A DNA stretch of 35,033 nucleotides. Origin: Fibrobacter sp. GTDB lineage: Bacteria > Fibrobacterota > Fibrobacteria > Fibrobacterales > Fibrobacteraceae. Each line of letters starts with the position of its first letter. Within the stretch, counting starts at the first letter, position 1. The position numbers and the translations under genes were made by a program. Below are positions 23,182 to 31,050 of this stretch, piece by piece. The stretch lies in NCBI GenBank assembly GCA_024398935.1, contig JAKSIH010000031.1:1-35033 (forward strand), read 5' to 3'. The notes under the pieces are model-generated. The model was not told the DNA's origin. It worked only from the letters and a program-made list of their open reading frames with translations, and ran no database searches.

Positions 23182-25134
23182 ATGAAGAACTCTTACTGGC
23201 TGATTTACGGTTTGATGCTTCTGGTTGCGCGGCTGGGGCAACTTTGCTTTCTTTATTTTATGGAGATGCCTACGGGCGGTCTTATCGTGGATCGCTGGTA
23301 CAGGTTTTTCCCCCATGCACTGGTGGCCGAAATCGGTGTTGTCATGGCCTTGTCCCTGTTTGGCTTCCTGTGCACCGCCTTTGTAAGGAAGGAACTTCCT
23401 AGAAAGATCGTCGCCATTGCCTTTGTGGTGGTGGGTGTCGCCCATGTGTGGCTGAATGCTGGTGATGATGAGACCATGCGTTGGATGGGCCAGCACCTGT
23501 CCCTCAGTTTTTTCGAGACTTATAGCAATGCGGCCTCCGACCTCGGGCTGGTGGGGCGTATCTTTGTGGGAGGCATTGACCATTTCGGTGTTGATATTGT
23601 CTGGGGCCTGGCAGTTTCTGCGGGGCTGGTGCTTCTTTACCGAAAGGTGTTCCTGTCCTATTGCCCTAACGCTCTTTCACGCAGGTCCATGATTTCCATG
23701 GCGGTGGTTACGGTCCTTGCTGTCTCGGGTCTTACCAGCCGTTACTGGTTTGCCCCCAGCAAGATGCGCTGGAAGAGGGTCGCTCCCTTCGCCTGGCATG
23801 TGGGGGAGGAACTTGCCTATAAATTCTCCTCCTTGGATAGGCGCCCGGACTATGCCGATGGAATTGCCCTGCTGGGCGGTGACCCGAAGGCGGATTATCC
23901 TTTCTGGCACGAGGTTCCCGGCGATTCGCTGAATCTCAAGGCCTTCAGGAATCGCCCGCTGGATGAGCGCCCCGACATTATCTTCTTTACGGTGGAAACC
24001 TTCCGCGGCTGGACAGCGGACGTGCGCGTGGAGGAAACCTGCAAGCGCCTGCCTAACATTTGCAAGCTTGCGAATTCCGGATTGTATTTCCCTAACGCCC
24101 ATAGCGTAGGATATCCTTCCATTGAAGGTTTCCTGGGGACGATGACGGGCCTCTGGAGTCACCCGCGGTTCACTTTCCTGTCCGACGTTCCCAACACCCA
24201 GATGCGGGCCCTGCCGGATATGCTGAAGGATGCGGGCTACCACCGCATGGTGCTGACTGCAACGGAACCCAGCTTCGACAATCTGAATCCCTGGTTTGAG
24301 CGCTGGTTTGACTATTCCGAATACAAGCCGGAAAATCAGCACGACGTTCCTATTGCAAACCGTTTCCGGGAACTGTACAGGGAGCGTCCCGGCGACAAGC
24401 CGCTATTCTTCAACTGGATGAGCACTTCAACTCACGTTCCCTTTACCTTGCCCGGCGAATACGGCCCCACGCCCAAGGATCCCGAAGTTGCCTACCTGCG
24501 TACCATGGCCTATCTGGACAGTGCCGTGGGAATTGTCATGGACGAAATCCAGAAGGGCCCCCGCGCAAATAATACTCTCATTGTGCTAACCGGTGACCAC
24601 GCCTTTGCCAACAAGGCGCAGCACGAAGTTCCCGAATTTATCGGCGGCGCCCATGATGGCTATACCTGGGTTCCCCTTATTGTTGCAGGTCCGGGCATTG
24701 AATCCGGGGTGGTGACCGTTCCTGTTTCCCATGTGGACATTGGCCCCACGGTATTGAAATATCTGGGACTTGAGCTGTCCAATAATTTTGTTGGCGCATC
24801 GCTGATCGAGCCTGCCGAAAAGGATAGTTCTTCCGAGGAAACGGGCTTCCGCGTGGCGAGTTGTATTCCGGAAGTATTCAGTTTCCGCATGGATGACGCC
24901 ACCATGAGAAATCGGGACTACACTTTCTATGTCAGTATGGAAGATGAGAAGGAATGGACTGTGTTTGGCGCCATGCGGACTCCCGACTGGGACACCTCCC
25001 GTCCGGTGGAGGGCTTCGTGACGGCCCGCAGGCTTACAGGTGTCCCCGCAGGTGCGGAGGAAACCGCCCGCAAGGTTCGGGCAGCCGCCTTCGCCTGGGA
25101 ACATGTGGTTAACCTCAACAAGGTCATGCCTTAA
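23182..25134 (+). CDS. LTA-synthase/sulfatase-fold membrane enzyme
   Basis: The product has 650 residues: an N-terminal membrane part with four or five helices (about 5-25, 45-70, 75-92, 135-155, 170-190) and a C-terminal alkaline-phosphatase-superfamily domain facing the periplasm. RPDIIFFTVETFRGWTAD (about 263-280) is the first metal site, SVGYPSIEG (about 308-316) holds the likely Ser nucleophile, STSTHVPF holds a metal or substrate His, and LTGDHAF holds the last Asp-His pair. Such enzymes transfer phosphoglycerol or phosphoethanolamine to glycans or lipids, or hydrolyse sulfate or phosphate esters. Which one applies here is not clear, but the glycan genes downstream favour envelope modification. 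ATG 23182 is chosen over TTG 23167. Confidence 0.87.
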   Translation: MKNSYWLIYGLMLLVARLGQLCFLYFMEMPTGGLIVDRWYRFFPHALVAEIGVVMALSLFGFLCTAFVRKELPRKIVAIAFVVVGVAHVWLNAGDDETMRWMGQHLSLSFFETYSNAASDLGLVGRIFVGGIDHFGVDIVWGLAVSAGLVLLYRKVFLSYCPNALSRRSMISMAVVTVLAVSGLTSRYWFAPSKMRWKRVAPFAWHVGEELAYKFSSLDRRPDYADGIALLGGDPKADYPFWHEVPGDSLNLKAFRNRPLDERPDIIFFTVETFRGWTADVRVEETCKRLPNICKLANSGLYFPNAHSVGYPSIEGFLGTMTGLWSHPRFTFLSDVPNTQMRALPDMLKDAGYHRMVLTATEPSFDNLNPWFERWFDYSEYKPENQHDVPIANRFRELYRERPGDKPLFFNWMSTSTHVPFTLPGEYGPTPKDPEVAYLRTMAYLDSAVGIVMDEIQKGPRANNTLIVLTGDHAFANKAQHEVPEFIGGAHDGYTWVPLIVAGPGIESGVVTVPVSHVDIGPTVLKYLGLELSNNFVGASLIEPAEKDSSSEETGFRVASCIPEVFSFRMDDATMRNRDYTFYVSMEDEKEWTVFGAMRTPDWDTSRPVEGFVTARRLTGVPAGAEETARKVRAAAFAWEHVVNLNKVMP

Positions 25135-25167
25135 ACTCTTTATCCTATAATTTTAGGGTTTATCCAA

Positions 25168-25199
25168 AAAAAGCGGTTCCAGAGCGGGAATCGCTTTTT
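25168..25199 (+). terminator. Intrinsic terminator
   Basis: AAAAAGCGGTTCC / GGAATCGCTTTTT stem with one G-U pair and a six-base loop, ending in five T. It is A-flanked, so it can work in both directions. Confidence 0.82.
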
Positions 25200-25220
25200 A
25201 TATGGCTATTTTTCCCCGCC

Positions 25221-26255
25221 ATGATGAGGATCCTTGTTGTATCGCTGTTTCTTGCCCTGTCTGCGTTTGCAGAAGAGGGGAGTCTGATGTTCGACGGATC
25301 CATCTATGAACTTCCCACAAAGCACGACCTTCACGAGGACATGGAACAGCGTTTCCCCGCAATCCGTATTCCCTCGGGTTTTATGTATGCCGGCGAGCAA
25401 TTGGGTGAGGGAGAATGGGGTAAAGTCTCTCTTGACGAAGCCCAGGGAATCACTCACGATGATAGCTGCTGGTATTATACCAGCCAGTGGCGTATCTACA
25501 AGCTCTCCCGCGCAAACCCTCCGGAGATTCTTGCGGAAAACCATCTTCTCAGGATTCAGAACCAGCTGAAGGGCGGATTCTACAAGCACTTTGGCGGGAT
25601 ATCCTATTACAAGGGCTTTGTCTATGTTGCGGTTACGGGTCGAACCCATCCTTTTTCTTCGGAACGGTCCGGTTCCATCGTGGTTGTTTTCGATCGCAAT
25701 CTGAACTTTGTGAAGTTCGGAAAGTTCCCGCAGAAAATACAGCGGGGGGCTGGCTGGCTCGCCATCAATCCTGTCAACGGACATCTCTATTCCTCTAGCC
25801 CTCACCGCAACCTGTTTGAATATTCCCTGGACTTCGAAAATGGTCAGGAACTGAAGTTGCTGCATTCCTACGATATCCAGTATAGGCATGGTGACTTGAC
25901 CGATGAGCAGTGGACGGATGTCCCCAACCAGGGCGGCGTCTTTACCAGGTCGGGACTGCTCTTCTATGTGCTTGATATCAAGGATGCCGATATGAATCCC
26001 TTTACCGGGATACACGCTTTTTTCCTGCACGACGATGATGCGGACGAACTTGATATTCCCGGTTTAAACAATCGGGGGGAGAAGGCTCCCTTCATTTCCA
26101 TCAAGTATCGGGGGAGTCAGCCGGGAGATCGTTTCTGGGAAATGGAAGACCTGGACATGATAGAGGAAAATGGCCAGGAGTACCTGCTCCACCTGCAACT
26201 GCGCAATGGTAAGACCGACGAGGCGAAGATTGTGCGTTACCGTTTAAACTATTAA
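25221..26255 (+). CDS. Secreted protein, possibly beta-propeller-like
   Basis: The product has 344 residues with a signal peptide (MMRILVVSLFLALSAFA). The mature protein has repeated strand-turn patterns such as GITHDDSCWYYTSQWRIYKLSR, GGISYYKGFVYVAVTG, GSIVVVFDRNLNFV, GHLYSSSPHRNLFEYSL and GLLFYVLDIKD. These look like the blades of a propeller of the type found in PQQ-like or SMP30-like secreted proteins. No catalytic motif is visible. It ends 24 bases before the ATP-grasp gene, so it may belong to that transcription unit. The first Met could be 25221 or 25224. Family not recognised with certainty. Confidence 0.78.
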   Translation: MMRILVVSLFLALSAFAEEGSLMFDGSIYELPTKHDLHEDMEQRFPAIRIPSGFMYAGEQLGEGEWGKVSLDEAQGITHDDSCWYYTSQWRIYKLSRANPPEILAENHLLRIQNQLKGGFYKHFGGISYYKGFVYVAVTGRTHPFSSERSGSIVVVFDRNLNFVKFGKFPQKIQRGAGWLAINPVNGHLYSSSPHRNLFEYSLDFENGQELKLLHSYDIQYRHGDLTDEQWTDVPNQGGVFTRSGLLFYVLDIKDADMNPFTGIHAFFLHDDDADELDIPGLNNRGEKAPFISIKYRGSQPGDRFWEMEDLDMIEENGQEYLLHLQLRNGKTDEAKIVRYRLNY

Positions 26256-26279
26256 CCGTTTCTTTCTATATTAAAGATT

Positions 26280-27281
26280 ATGAAAATCGGTATTTTGAAA
26301 AGTCATAACAAGGACTATAAGCTCTACGCCGAAGCCTGCGAAAAGCTGGGCGTGGATTACAAGATCGTTGACTTCATTGGCAAGGACTGGATGAAGGCCT
26401 GCGAGGAAAGCGGCTGTGACGGCTTCATGGCCCGTCCCCCTTGCGACTATCCGGAACGCAAGGCCATGTACGATGAACGTCTCATGTTCCTGAATCGCCA
26501 GATGGGTAAGCCCGTATATCCTGGCGTTGATGAATGTCTTTTCTACGAAAACAAGCGTTCCCTGGTGAACTGGCTTGACTATTACAAGCTTCCCCACCCG
26601 AAGACCGTGGTGCTGGGCAGCCGCGACGAGGCCCTGAAGCACATCGAGAACAGGGAGTATCCCTTTGTTTCCAAGCGTACCATCGGCTCTGCTTCCAGTG
26701 GTGTGATTATCGTAAAGTCCAAGCTTCATGCACGCTTGCTGGTAAACCAGTTCTTTGGCTGGGGCATCCCGGGCTTTACCATGGGCAAGGTTTACTGGAG
26801 CTGGGTCAAGAAGAAATACCTGCTGCCTTCCCTGGGTACCGAGCAGAAACACTACATGATTTGCCAGGATTTTTGTGATGTTCGCTGGGAACATCGTATT
26901 ATCCGTATTGGCGATACCTTCCTGGGTTACAAGAAGGTGGTGGGCAAGCATGGCTTTGCCAGCGGCTCCGGCCTTGCTGCCTGGGGTGAGCCTCCCCGCG
27001 AAGTTCTGGATATGGTCCGCGACATTACCGACAAGTTTGGATTCCGCTCCATTGCCATCGATATTTTTGAAACAGCAGACGGCAGCTACCTGATTAACGA
27101 AATGCAGGCCCTGTTCGGAAGCGTGGAACGCTCCCTGCTGAACATTGACGGCAAGGATGGCTGCTACCGCTACGAAAATGGCGAGTACAAGTTCGAGGAA
27201 GGCTACTACAACGTGAAGCGCTGCTATGAACTTCGCGTTCAGGACTTCGTGAACGTATTGAAGGCTAAGGGCGTCCAGTAA
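26280..27281 (+). CDS. ATP-grasp ligase
   Basis: The fold is that of ATP-grasp enzymes (RimK-like), which join a carboxylate to an amine or thiol through an acyl phosphate. The nucleotide-binding Gly/Ser loop is SKRTIGSASSGVIIVKS (131-147). The metal-binding end is AIDIFETADGSYLINEMQ (259-276). There D261 and E274 are in place, but the usual final Asn of E.N is Gln276. The N-terminal 85 residues form a Rossmann-like pre-ATP-grasp domain. The length of 333 is normal. The stop overlaps the start of the glycosyltransferase gene (TAATG), so translation is coupled. Together with the glycosyltransferase and flippase it may add an amino acid or similar group to a surface glycan. The substrate is unknown. 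Confidence 0.85.
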   Translation: MKIGILKSHNKDYKLYAEACEKLGVDYKIVDFIGKDWMKACEESGCDGFMARPPCDYPERKAMYDERLMFLNRQMGKPVYPGVDECLFYENKRSLVNWLDYYKLPHPKTVVLGSRDEALKHIENREYPFVSKRTIGSASSGVIIVKSKLHARLLVNQFFGWGIPGFTMGKVYWSWVKKKYLLPSLGTEQKHYMICQDFCDVRWEHRIIRIGDTFLGYKKVVGKHGFASGSGLAAWGEPPREVLDMVRDITDKFGFRSIAIDIFETADGSYLINEMQALFGSVERSLLNIDGKDGCYRYENGEYKFEEGYYNVKRCYELRVQDFVNVLKAKGVQ

Positions 27282-28594
27282 TGTGCGATGCCTGCGCAGG
27301 TTCTGCCGGTTCCGAAACTTTGGAAAGGGGCGCTGGTCCTAAGACTGCAAACCGTCTTGAAGGCGTCCGCTTTGTCATGTGGGGCTTTCCGGAGCCTACC
27401 CAGACTTTTATCCATCGCGAATTTCAGGAGATGGTAAGGCAGGGCCTTCGGGTCCAGATTCTTGCGGGCGCCAGGCGCGACATGAGCGTCCAGCCGGAAG
27501 ACATTCAGGAAATTGTCAAGAAGGATACCATCTACCTGGGAAATCCCGTGGTGTGGTTCCTGAAGGGACTGCTGGTCGGTACGTTCAGCGGTCTGCCTTT
27601 CTGGCGCGTGCTTTGCCGCATGATGAAGTTCGAGCACAAGGACTTTGCGCACAAGATGCGCGCCATGGCCATGACGGTTGCGGCGGCTAGCGTCGCCCAC
27701 AAGGTAAAACGCTCCGGCACCCGCCACCTGCAGGCCCATTTCGGCAGTTACCAGACGGAACTTGCCATGGCTCTGGCCTGGATGATCAAGTGTACTTATG
27801 GCGGTACCTGGCACGCTGTAGATATCTGGAAGGACGCCAATATCCTGCCCGATAAGATCCGCCATTCCCAGGTGGTGTTTACCTGCACTAAGTATAACGC
27901 CGACCACCTGGTGGACGTTGCCGGTGACGTGGCGGACAAGGTGCAGCTCTCCTATCACGGTCTTGACTTTTCTCGATTGCCTACGCCTGCGGAATTTGCC
28001 CCGCTGCCCTGCGACGGTGTTCCGGGCGCCATGCCCGAGGTGATTGCCATTGGTCGCCTGGTCCCCAAGAAGGGCTTTAACTACTTGATTGAAGCAGTGG
28101 CGAAACTGGTAAAGGAAAACTTCCCGATTCATTTGACCATCGTGGGAGACGGTCCCCTGGAATCCGCCCTCAAGAAGCAGGTGGAAGACTTGGGTATTGG
28201 TGATTACATCGCATTTACGGGCTCTCTGAAAAATACAGAAACTCTGGAATGTGTCAACAGGGCGCACCTGCTTGCCGCTCCTTCCATCCAGGACAAGGAC
28301 GGCAACATCGACGGTATTCCCAATGTGACGCTGGAAGCCATGGCCCTTGCCCGCCCTGTTATCGGGACTAAGCTTTCGGGCATTCCGGAAGTGGTGAACG
28401 ACAACACCGGCGCCCTTGTGGATTGTGCCGATGTGGATGGCCTTGCCGACGCCATGAGGCGTTTGCTTTCTGACAGGGAAGGCCTGATTCGTCGCGGAAA
28501 GAACGCCCAGGAATTTGTGTACGGTCACTTCGACGTTCACAGGAATATTGAAATTCAGCTGAACAAGTTCGCAGAAATCCTTTCTACTCACTAA
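27281..28594 (+). CDS. GT4-family glycosyltransferase
   Basis: This is a GT-B fold retaining glycosyltransferase of family 4 that moves a sugar from a nucleotide sugar to a growing glycan. The C-terminal domain is standard: VIAIGRLVPKKGFNYLIEAV, IVGDGPLESALKKQ, FTGSL, then GIPNVTLEAMALARPVIGT with the catalytic EX7E-type Glu, and GIPEVV. The N-terminal domain has FPEPTQTFIHREF, typical of colanic acid and exopolysaccharide glycosyltransferases. The first 25 residues (MCDACAGSAGSETLERG...) are not conserved-looking and may be an artefact of start choice, but the TAATG overlap supports ATG 27281. It lies in an operon with the ATP-grasp gene before and the flippase after. Confidence 0.92.
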   Translation: MCDACAGSAGSETLERGAGPKTANRLEGVRFVMWGFPEPTQTFIHREFQEMVRQGLRVQILAGARRDMSVQPEDIQEIVKKDTIYLGNPVVWFLKGLLVGTFSGLPFWRVLCRMMKFEHKDFAHKMRAMAMTVAAASVAHKVKRSGTRHLQAHFGSYQTELAMALAWMIKCTYGGTWHAVDIWKDANILPDKIRHSQVVFTCTKYNADHLVDVAGDVADKVQLSYHGLDFSRLPTPAEFAPLPCDGVPGAMPEVIAIGRLVPKKGFNYLIEAVAKLVKENFPIHLTIVGDGPLESALKKQVEDLGIGDYIAFTGSLKNTETLECVNRAHLLAAPSIQDKDGNIDGIPNVTLEAMALARPVIGTKLSGIPEVVNDNTGALVDCADVDGLADAMRRLLSDREGLIRRGKNAQEFVYGHFDVHRNIEIQLNKFAEILSTH

Positions 28595-28595
28595 C

Positions 28596-30131
28596 ATGGC
28601 TGAAAACGGTTCTCAGGAAAATGTTCAGAATGGCTCCCAGGCTTCTGTCCAGCAGGATCAGAAGTACCTGGTAAAGAGTGCATTCTACAATCTGGCGGGA
28701 ACGGTGCTGAAAGTCTTGGCGCCTGTCCTTATGATTGTGGTGGCCCGCGTTTTTGACAAGGCCCTGTTTGGCGTGTTCGTCAGTACCCAGCTCTGGGTTC
28801 TTACCATGAGCCGCGTTTCTGTTCTCGGGCTGGACAAGGGCCTGCACCGTTACCTGCCCCAGAACCTGGTGCAGGGCCGCCCTCGTTACGAGGGCGTCAT
28901 GGCTTCCGCCAGGAGAACGGTGCTCTTCGCGTCCATCATTACGGTCGCCATCCTTATCGGGGCGCAGTTCAATTTGCAGCGCCTGAGTTCAGGCCTTTCC
29001 ATGCTGGGAACGGCAGAAATTTCCCTGTTCATCCTGTCACTTGTCCCCTGGTCTTTGCTTCATGTCTTTGCGGGGGCCAGCGAAGGCAATCGCCACCCGC
29101 AATACAAGATGTTCATCAACGATTTTGCGGTGTCCGCCCTGGCGCCTATGATCGCCCTGGTGATTTATTTTGCGGGCGCTACAGATAAACTAGCGCTGCC
29201 TATTGGGCTTCTCGTTGCGAACTGCCTGGGTGTGGTCGCCTACTATTTCATTATTAAGAAACAGTTCCCCGAGATGCCCTGGCGCTCTCAGGAAAAACTT
29301 CCTCCGGGACTTCTTTCCTACTCCCTCCCGCTGGGTTTTTCCGAGGTGGTGACGTCCTTCCTGTTGCGTATGGACTTGTGGATGGTTCTTGCCCTCATCG
29401 GTCCCGAGGCCGCAGGCATCTACGCCGTGATGGTGACGATTTCCAATGGTCTCAAGACCATTCGCCAGAGCTATAACCCCATTCTCACTCCCGTTGTGGC
29501 GGGCATGAGCGCCGACCGCATCAAGACGGATTTGAAGCCGGTCTTTAGCTATTGCGTTTCCATGGTGACGCTTATCCAGCTGACCATCGGATTTTTCATC
29601 GTGCTGTTCCCGGAACAGACCATGATGATTGCCGGCAAGTCTTTCATTACGGAAGAAAACCCGGTGGCGGTTCTAGGCATTCTCATGATCGGCAACTTGA
29701 TCAACGGGATGTTTGGCCTGGCGGGACCTGTCATCAATGGCCTTGGCAAGAGCAAGTTCATGCTGTTGATGAACATTGTCTCCCTGGTCTTTGCCATCGG
29801 GATGAACTACCTGCTGATTCCAAAATTTGGAATTGCAGGTGCAGCCCTTTCCAGCATGAGCTACCAGATTCTCCAGTGCGTATGGATGAATGTCTATGTC
29901 CGCCGCATGATCGGATTTTTCCCTTACAGGATTTCCCTTTCTGTACAGGGCTTGTGGATTCTGAGTCTCGTGGGTCTCTATGTCCTCTTGAACAGTCAGG
30001 CCTTTGCTCCCGGCATCCCTATGAAAGCCGCCATTTATGGTGGTGCGATTTTACTGATTGTGGCTACTTTCTACTTCCAGGGTCTTGCTGGTCAGAAGGC
30101 CAGGCTCCCCAAGCGAAAAAAGAAACAATAA
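28596..30131 (+). CDS. Oligosaccharide flippase (Wzx-like, MOP superfamily)
   Basis: The product has 511 residues with about fourteen hydrophobic helices. It flips lipid-linked oligosaccharides across the inner membrane. The start of the membrane part, YLVKSAFYNLAGTVLKVLAPVLMIVVARVFDKALFGVFV, is typical for the polysaccharide transport proteins, as are the GLDKGLHRYLPQ and GAALSSMSYQILQC segments. A 25-residue polar Gln/Ser/Asn-rich N-terminal stretch is not part of the family core. The tail is basic (KARLPKRKKKQ), so the C-terminus is cytoplasmic. The ATG lies one base after the stop of the glycosyltransferase gene. The partner polymerase and ligase are not in the window. MurJ is a less likely alternative because of the glycan gene context. 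Confidence 0.9.
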   Translation: MAENGSQENVQNGSQASVQQDQKYLVKSAFYNLAGTVLKVLAPVLMIVVARVFDKALFGVFVSTQLWVLTMSRVSVLGLDKGLHRYLPQNLVQGRPRYEGVMASARRTVLFASIITVAILIGAQFNLQRLSSGLSMLGTAEISLFILSLVPWSLLHVFAGASEGNRHPQYKMFINDFAVSALAPMIALVIYFAGATDKLALPIGLLVANCLGVVAYYFIIKKQFPEMPWRSQEKLPPGLLSYSLPLGFSEVVTSFLLRMDLWMVLALIGPEAAGIYAVMVTISNGLKTIRQSYNPILTPVVAGMSADRIKTDLKPVFSYCVSMVTLIQLTIGFFIVLFPEQTMMIAGKSFITEENPVAVLGILMIGNLINGMFGLAGPVINGLGKSKFMLLMNIVSLVFAIGMNYLLIPKFGIAGAALSSMSYQILQCVWMNVYVRRMIGFFPYRISLSVQGLWILSLVGLYVLLNSQAFAPGIPMKAAIYGGAILLIVATFYFQGLAGQKARLPKRKKKQ

Positions 30132-30151
30132 GGGGCCAAAATCTTGACATT

Positions 30152-30171
30152 GCCTATTTTAGGCCTTTTTT
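30152..30171 (+). terminator. Weak intrinsic terminator before lptC
   Basis: GCCTA-TTT-TAGGC, a 5-bp stem, followed by C and six T. It would separate the glycan operon from lptC. The stem is short, so read-through is likely. Confidence 0.5.
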
Positions 30172-30211
30172 CCTATACCTGCCAGTCGTAAATATTTGTA
30201 AATTTGAAATG

Positions 30212-30227
30212 TGGCACGAATTTTGCA
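30212..30227 (+). promoter_or_regulatory. Sigma-54 (-24/-12) promoter of lptC-lptA-lptB-rpoN
   Basis: TGGCACGAATTTTGCA matches the sigma-54 consensus TGGCACGRNNNTTGCW at every defined position. GG is at 30213-30214 and GC at 30225-30226, exactly the 12-base register required. The expected transcription start is about 30238, giving a leader of only 9-15 bases before the lptC ATG at 30247 or 30253. No sigma-70 pair with correct spacing is visible in the gap. The last gene of the operon encodes sigma-54 itself. Upstream bases 30188-30206 are AT-rich (TAAATATTTGTAAATTTG), as for IHF-type bending sites; the activator site is not identified. Confidence 0.8.
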
Positions 30228-30246
30228 AAGAAATTTTCCGCATGGA

Positions 30247-31050
30247 ATGAAAATGCGGTTGAACACCGGCTCGTCCGGCGTTGTTTTTCTTTGCCTTCTC
30301 CTTGGTTTGCTGACGCTCTTTACCGGCTGTGAGGAAATCGAGGAAGAAAAGCCCTGGATCCAGGTGGAACGCCCGGACATGCTTTTTACGGATACCACCT
30401 TGATGGACAGTTACGACAAGGGAGTTCTTGCCTGGAAGCTGAAGACTGCCTATCTGGAACGCTGGGGAAACAGGGACCAGGTGTTTGTGCGTCCTGTGCT
30501 TGTGGATATCTACGACTCCCTGGGGGAACGAACGGCGTTCCTGCGTGCCGATTCCGGGCGACTGGACATGAATTTTTCGTATGTCTACGCCTATGGCCAT
30601 GTTTACGCGCTGACTCCCAAGGGCGCCTCCGTCCGTTCCGATTCCCTGCTGTGGAACAAGAAGGATAACCTGGTCCGCACGGACAGTTACGTTCGCGTGG
30701 TTAGCGAGGATGGGGATGTGCTTCAGGGGAAGGGTTTCGTGAGCGATGCCCAGCTGGACAACTGGCGGATTCTCGCTAATGTGACGGGTATTTTCCAGGA
30801 TGCGGCAAAGCGCCTGAAGGATGAGGACAAGAAGCAGGCTGAGGAAATAGAAAACAGGAACAGGGCTGCGGCACTTCCCCAGAAACCCGCTCCCAAGTCG
30901 GAACCGGCCTCGTCTTCCGGTACCAGCGCAAAGAAGCCGGAGCCTCAAAAGAAGGCGGAATCCGAAAAGGGTGATGATGAAACTTCCTCGGTGAAGAAAT
31001 TCAAGTCCAGGATGAAGCGTGCGGGCGCCAAGAAGCGGGAGGACGAATGA
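30247..31050 (+). CDS. lptC: LPS export lipoprotein/periplasmic protein LptC-like
   Basis: LptC links the LptBFG transporter in the inner membrane to the LptA bridge. The product has 267 residues with a lipoprotein-type leader whose Cys lies in LLTLFTGC; the usual LptC has a non-cleaved helix. A beta-jellyroll of 150 residues follows: SYDKGVLAWKLKTAYLER, the LPVLVDIYDSLG type strand, LRADSGRLDMNFSYVYAYGHVYA, SVRSDSLLWNKKDNLVRTDSYVRVVSEDG, GKGFVSDAQLDNWRI. This is the LptC/OstA pattern in which each strand pair reads 'more substrate, more transport'. The Lys/Glu-rich tail (about 200-267) is not typical and is disordered. ATG 30247 or 30253 is chosen; the frame opens at GTG 30211, but that GTG lies within the sigma-54 motif. 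ATGA overlap with lptA. Confidence 0.85.
   Translation: MKMRLNTGSSGVVFLCLLLGLLTLFTGCEEIEEEKPWIQVERPDMLFTDTTLMDSYDKGVLAWKLKTAYLERWGNRDQVFVRPVLVDIYDSLGERTAFLRADSGRLDMNFSYVYAYGHVYALTPKGASVRSDSLLWNKKDNLVRTDSYVRVVSEDGDVLQGKGFVSDAQLDNWRILANVTGIFQDAAKRLKDEDKKQAEEIENRNRAAALPQKPAPKSEPASSSGTSAKKPEPQKKAESEKGDDETSSVKKFKSRMKRAGAKKREDE

Noticed and set aside
27239..28597. Long minus-strand frame opposite the GT4 gene
   Set aside because: It has no motifs and covers a clear glycosyltransferase gene that is coupled to its neighbours.
30144..30149. TTGACA as a -35 box before lptC
   Set aside because: The nearest TATA-like word (30174) is 24 bases away and nothing suitable lies at 17, whereas the sigma-54 motif is complete.
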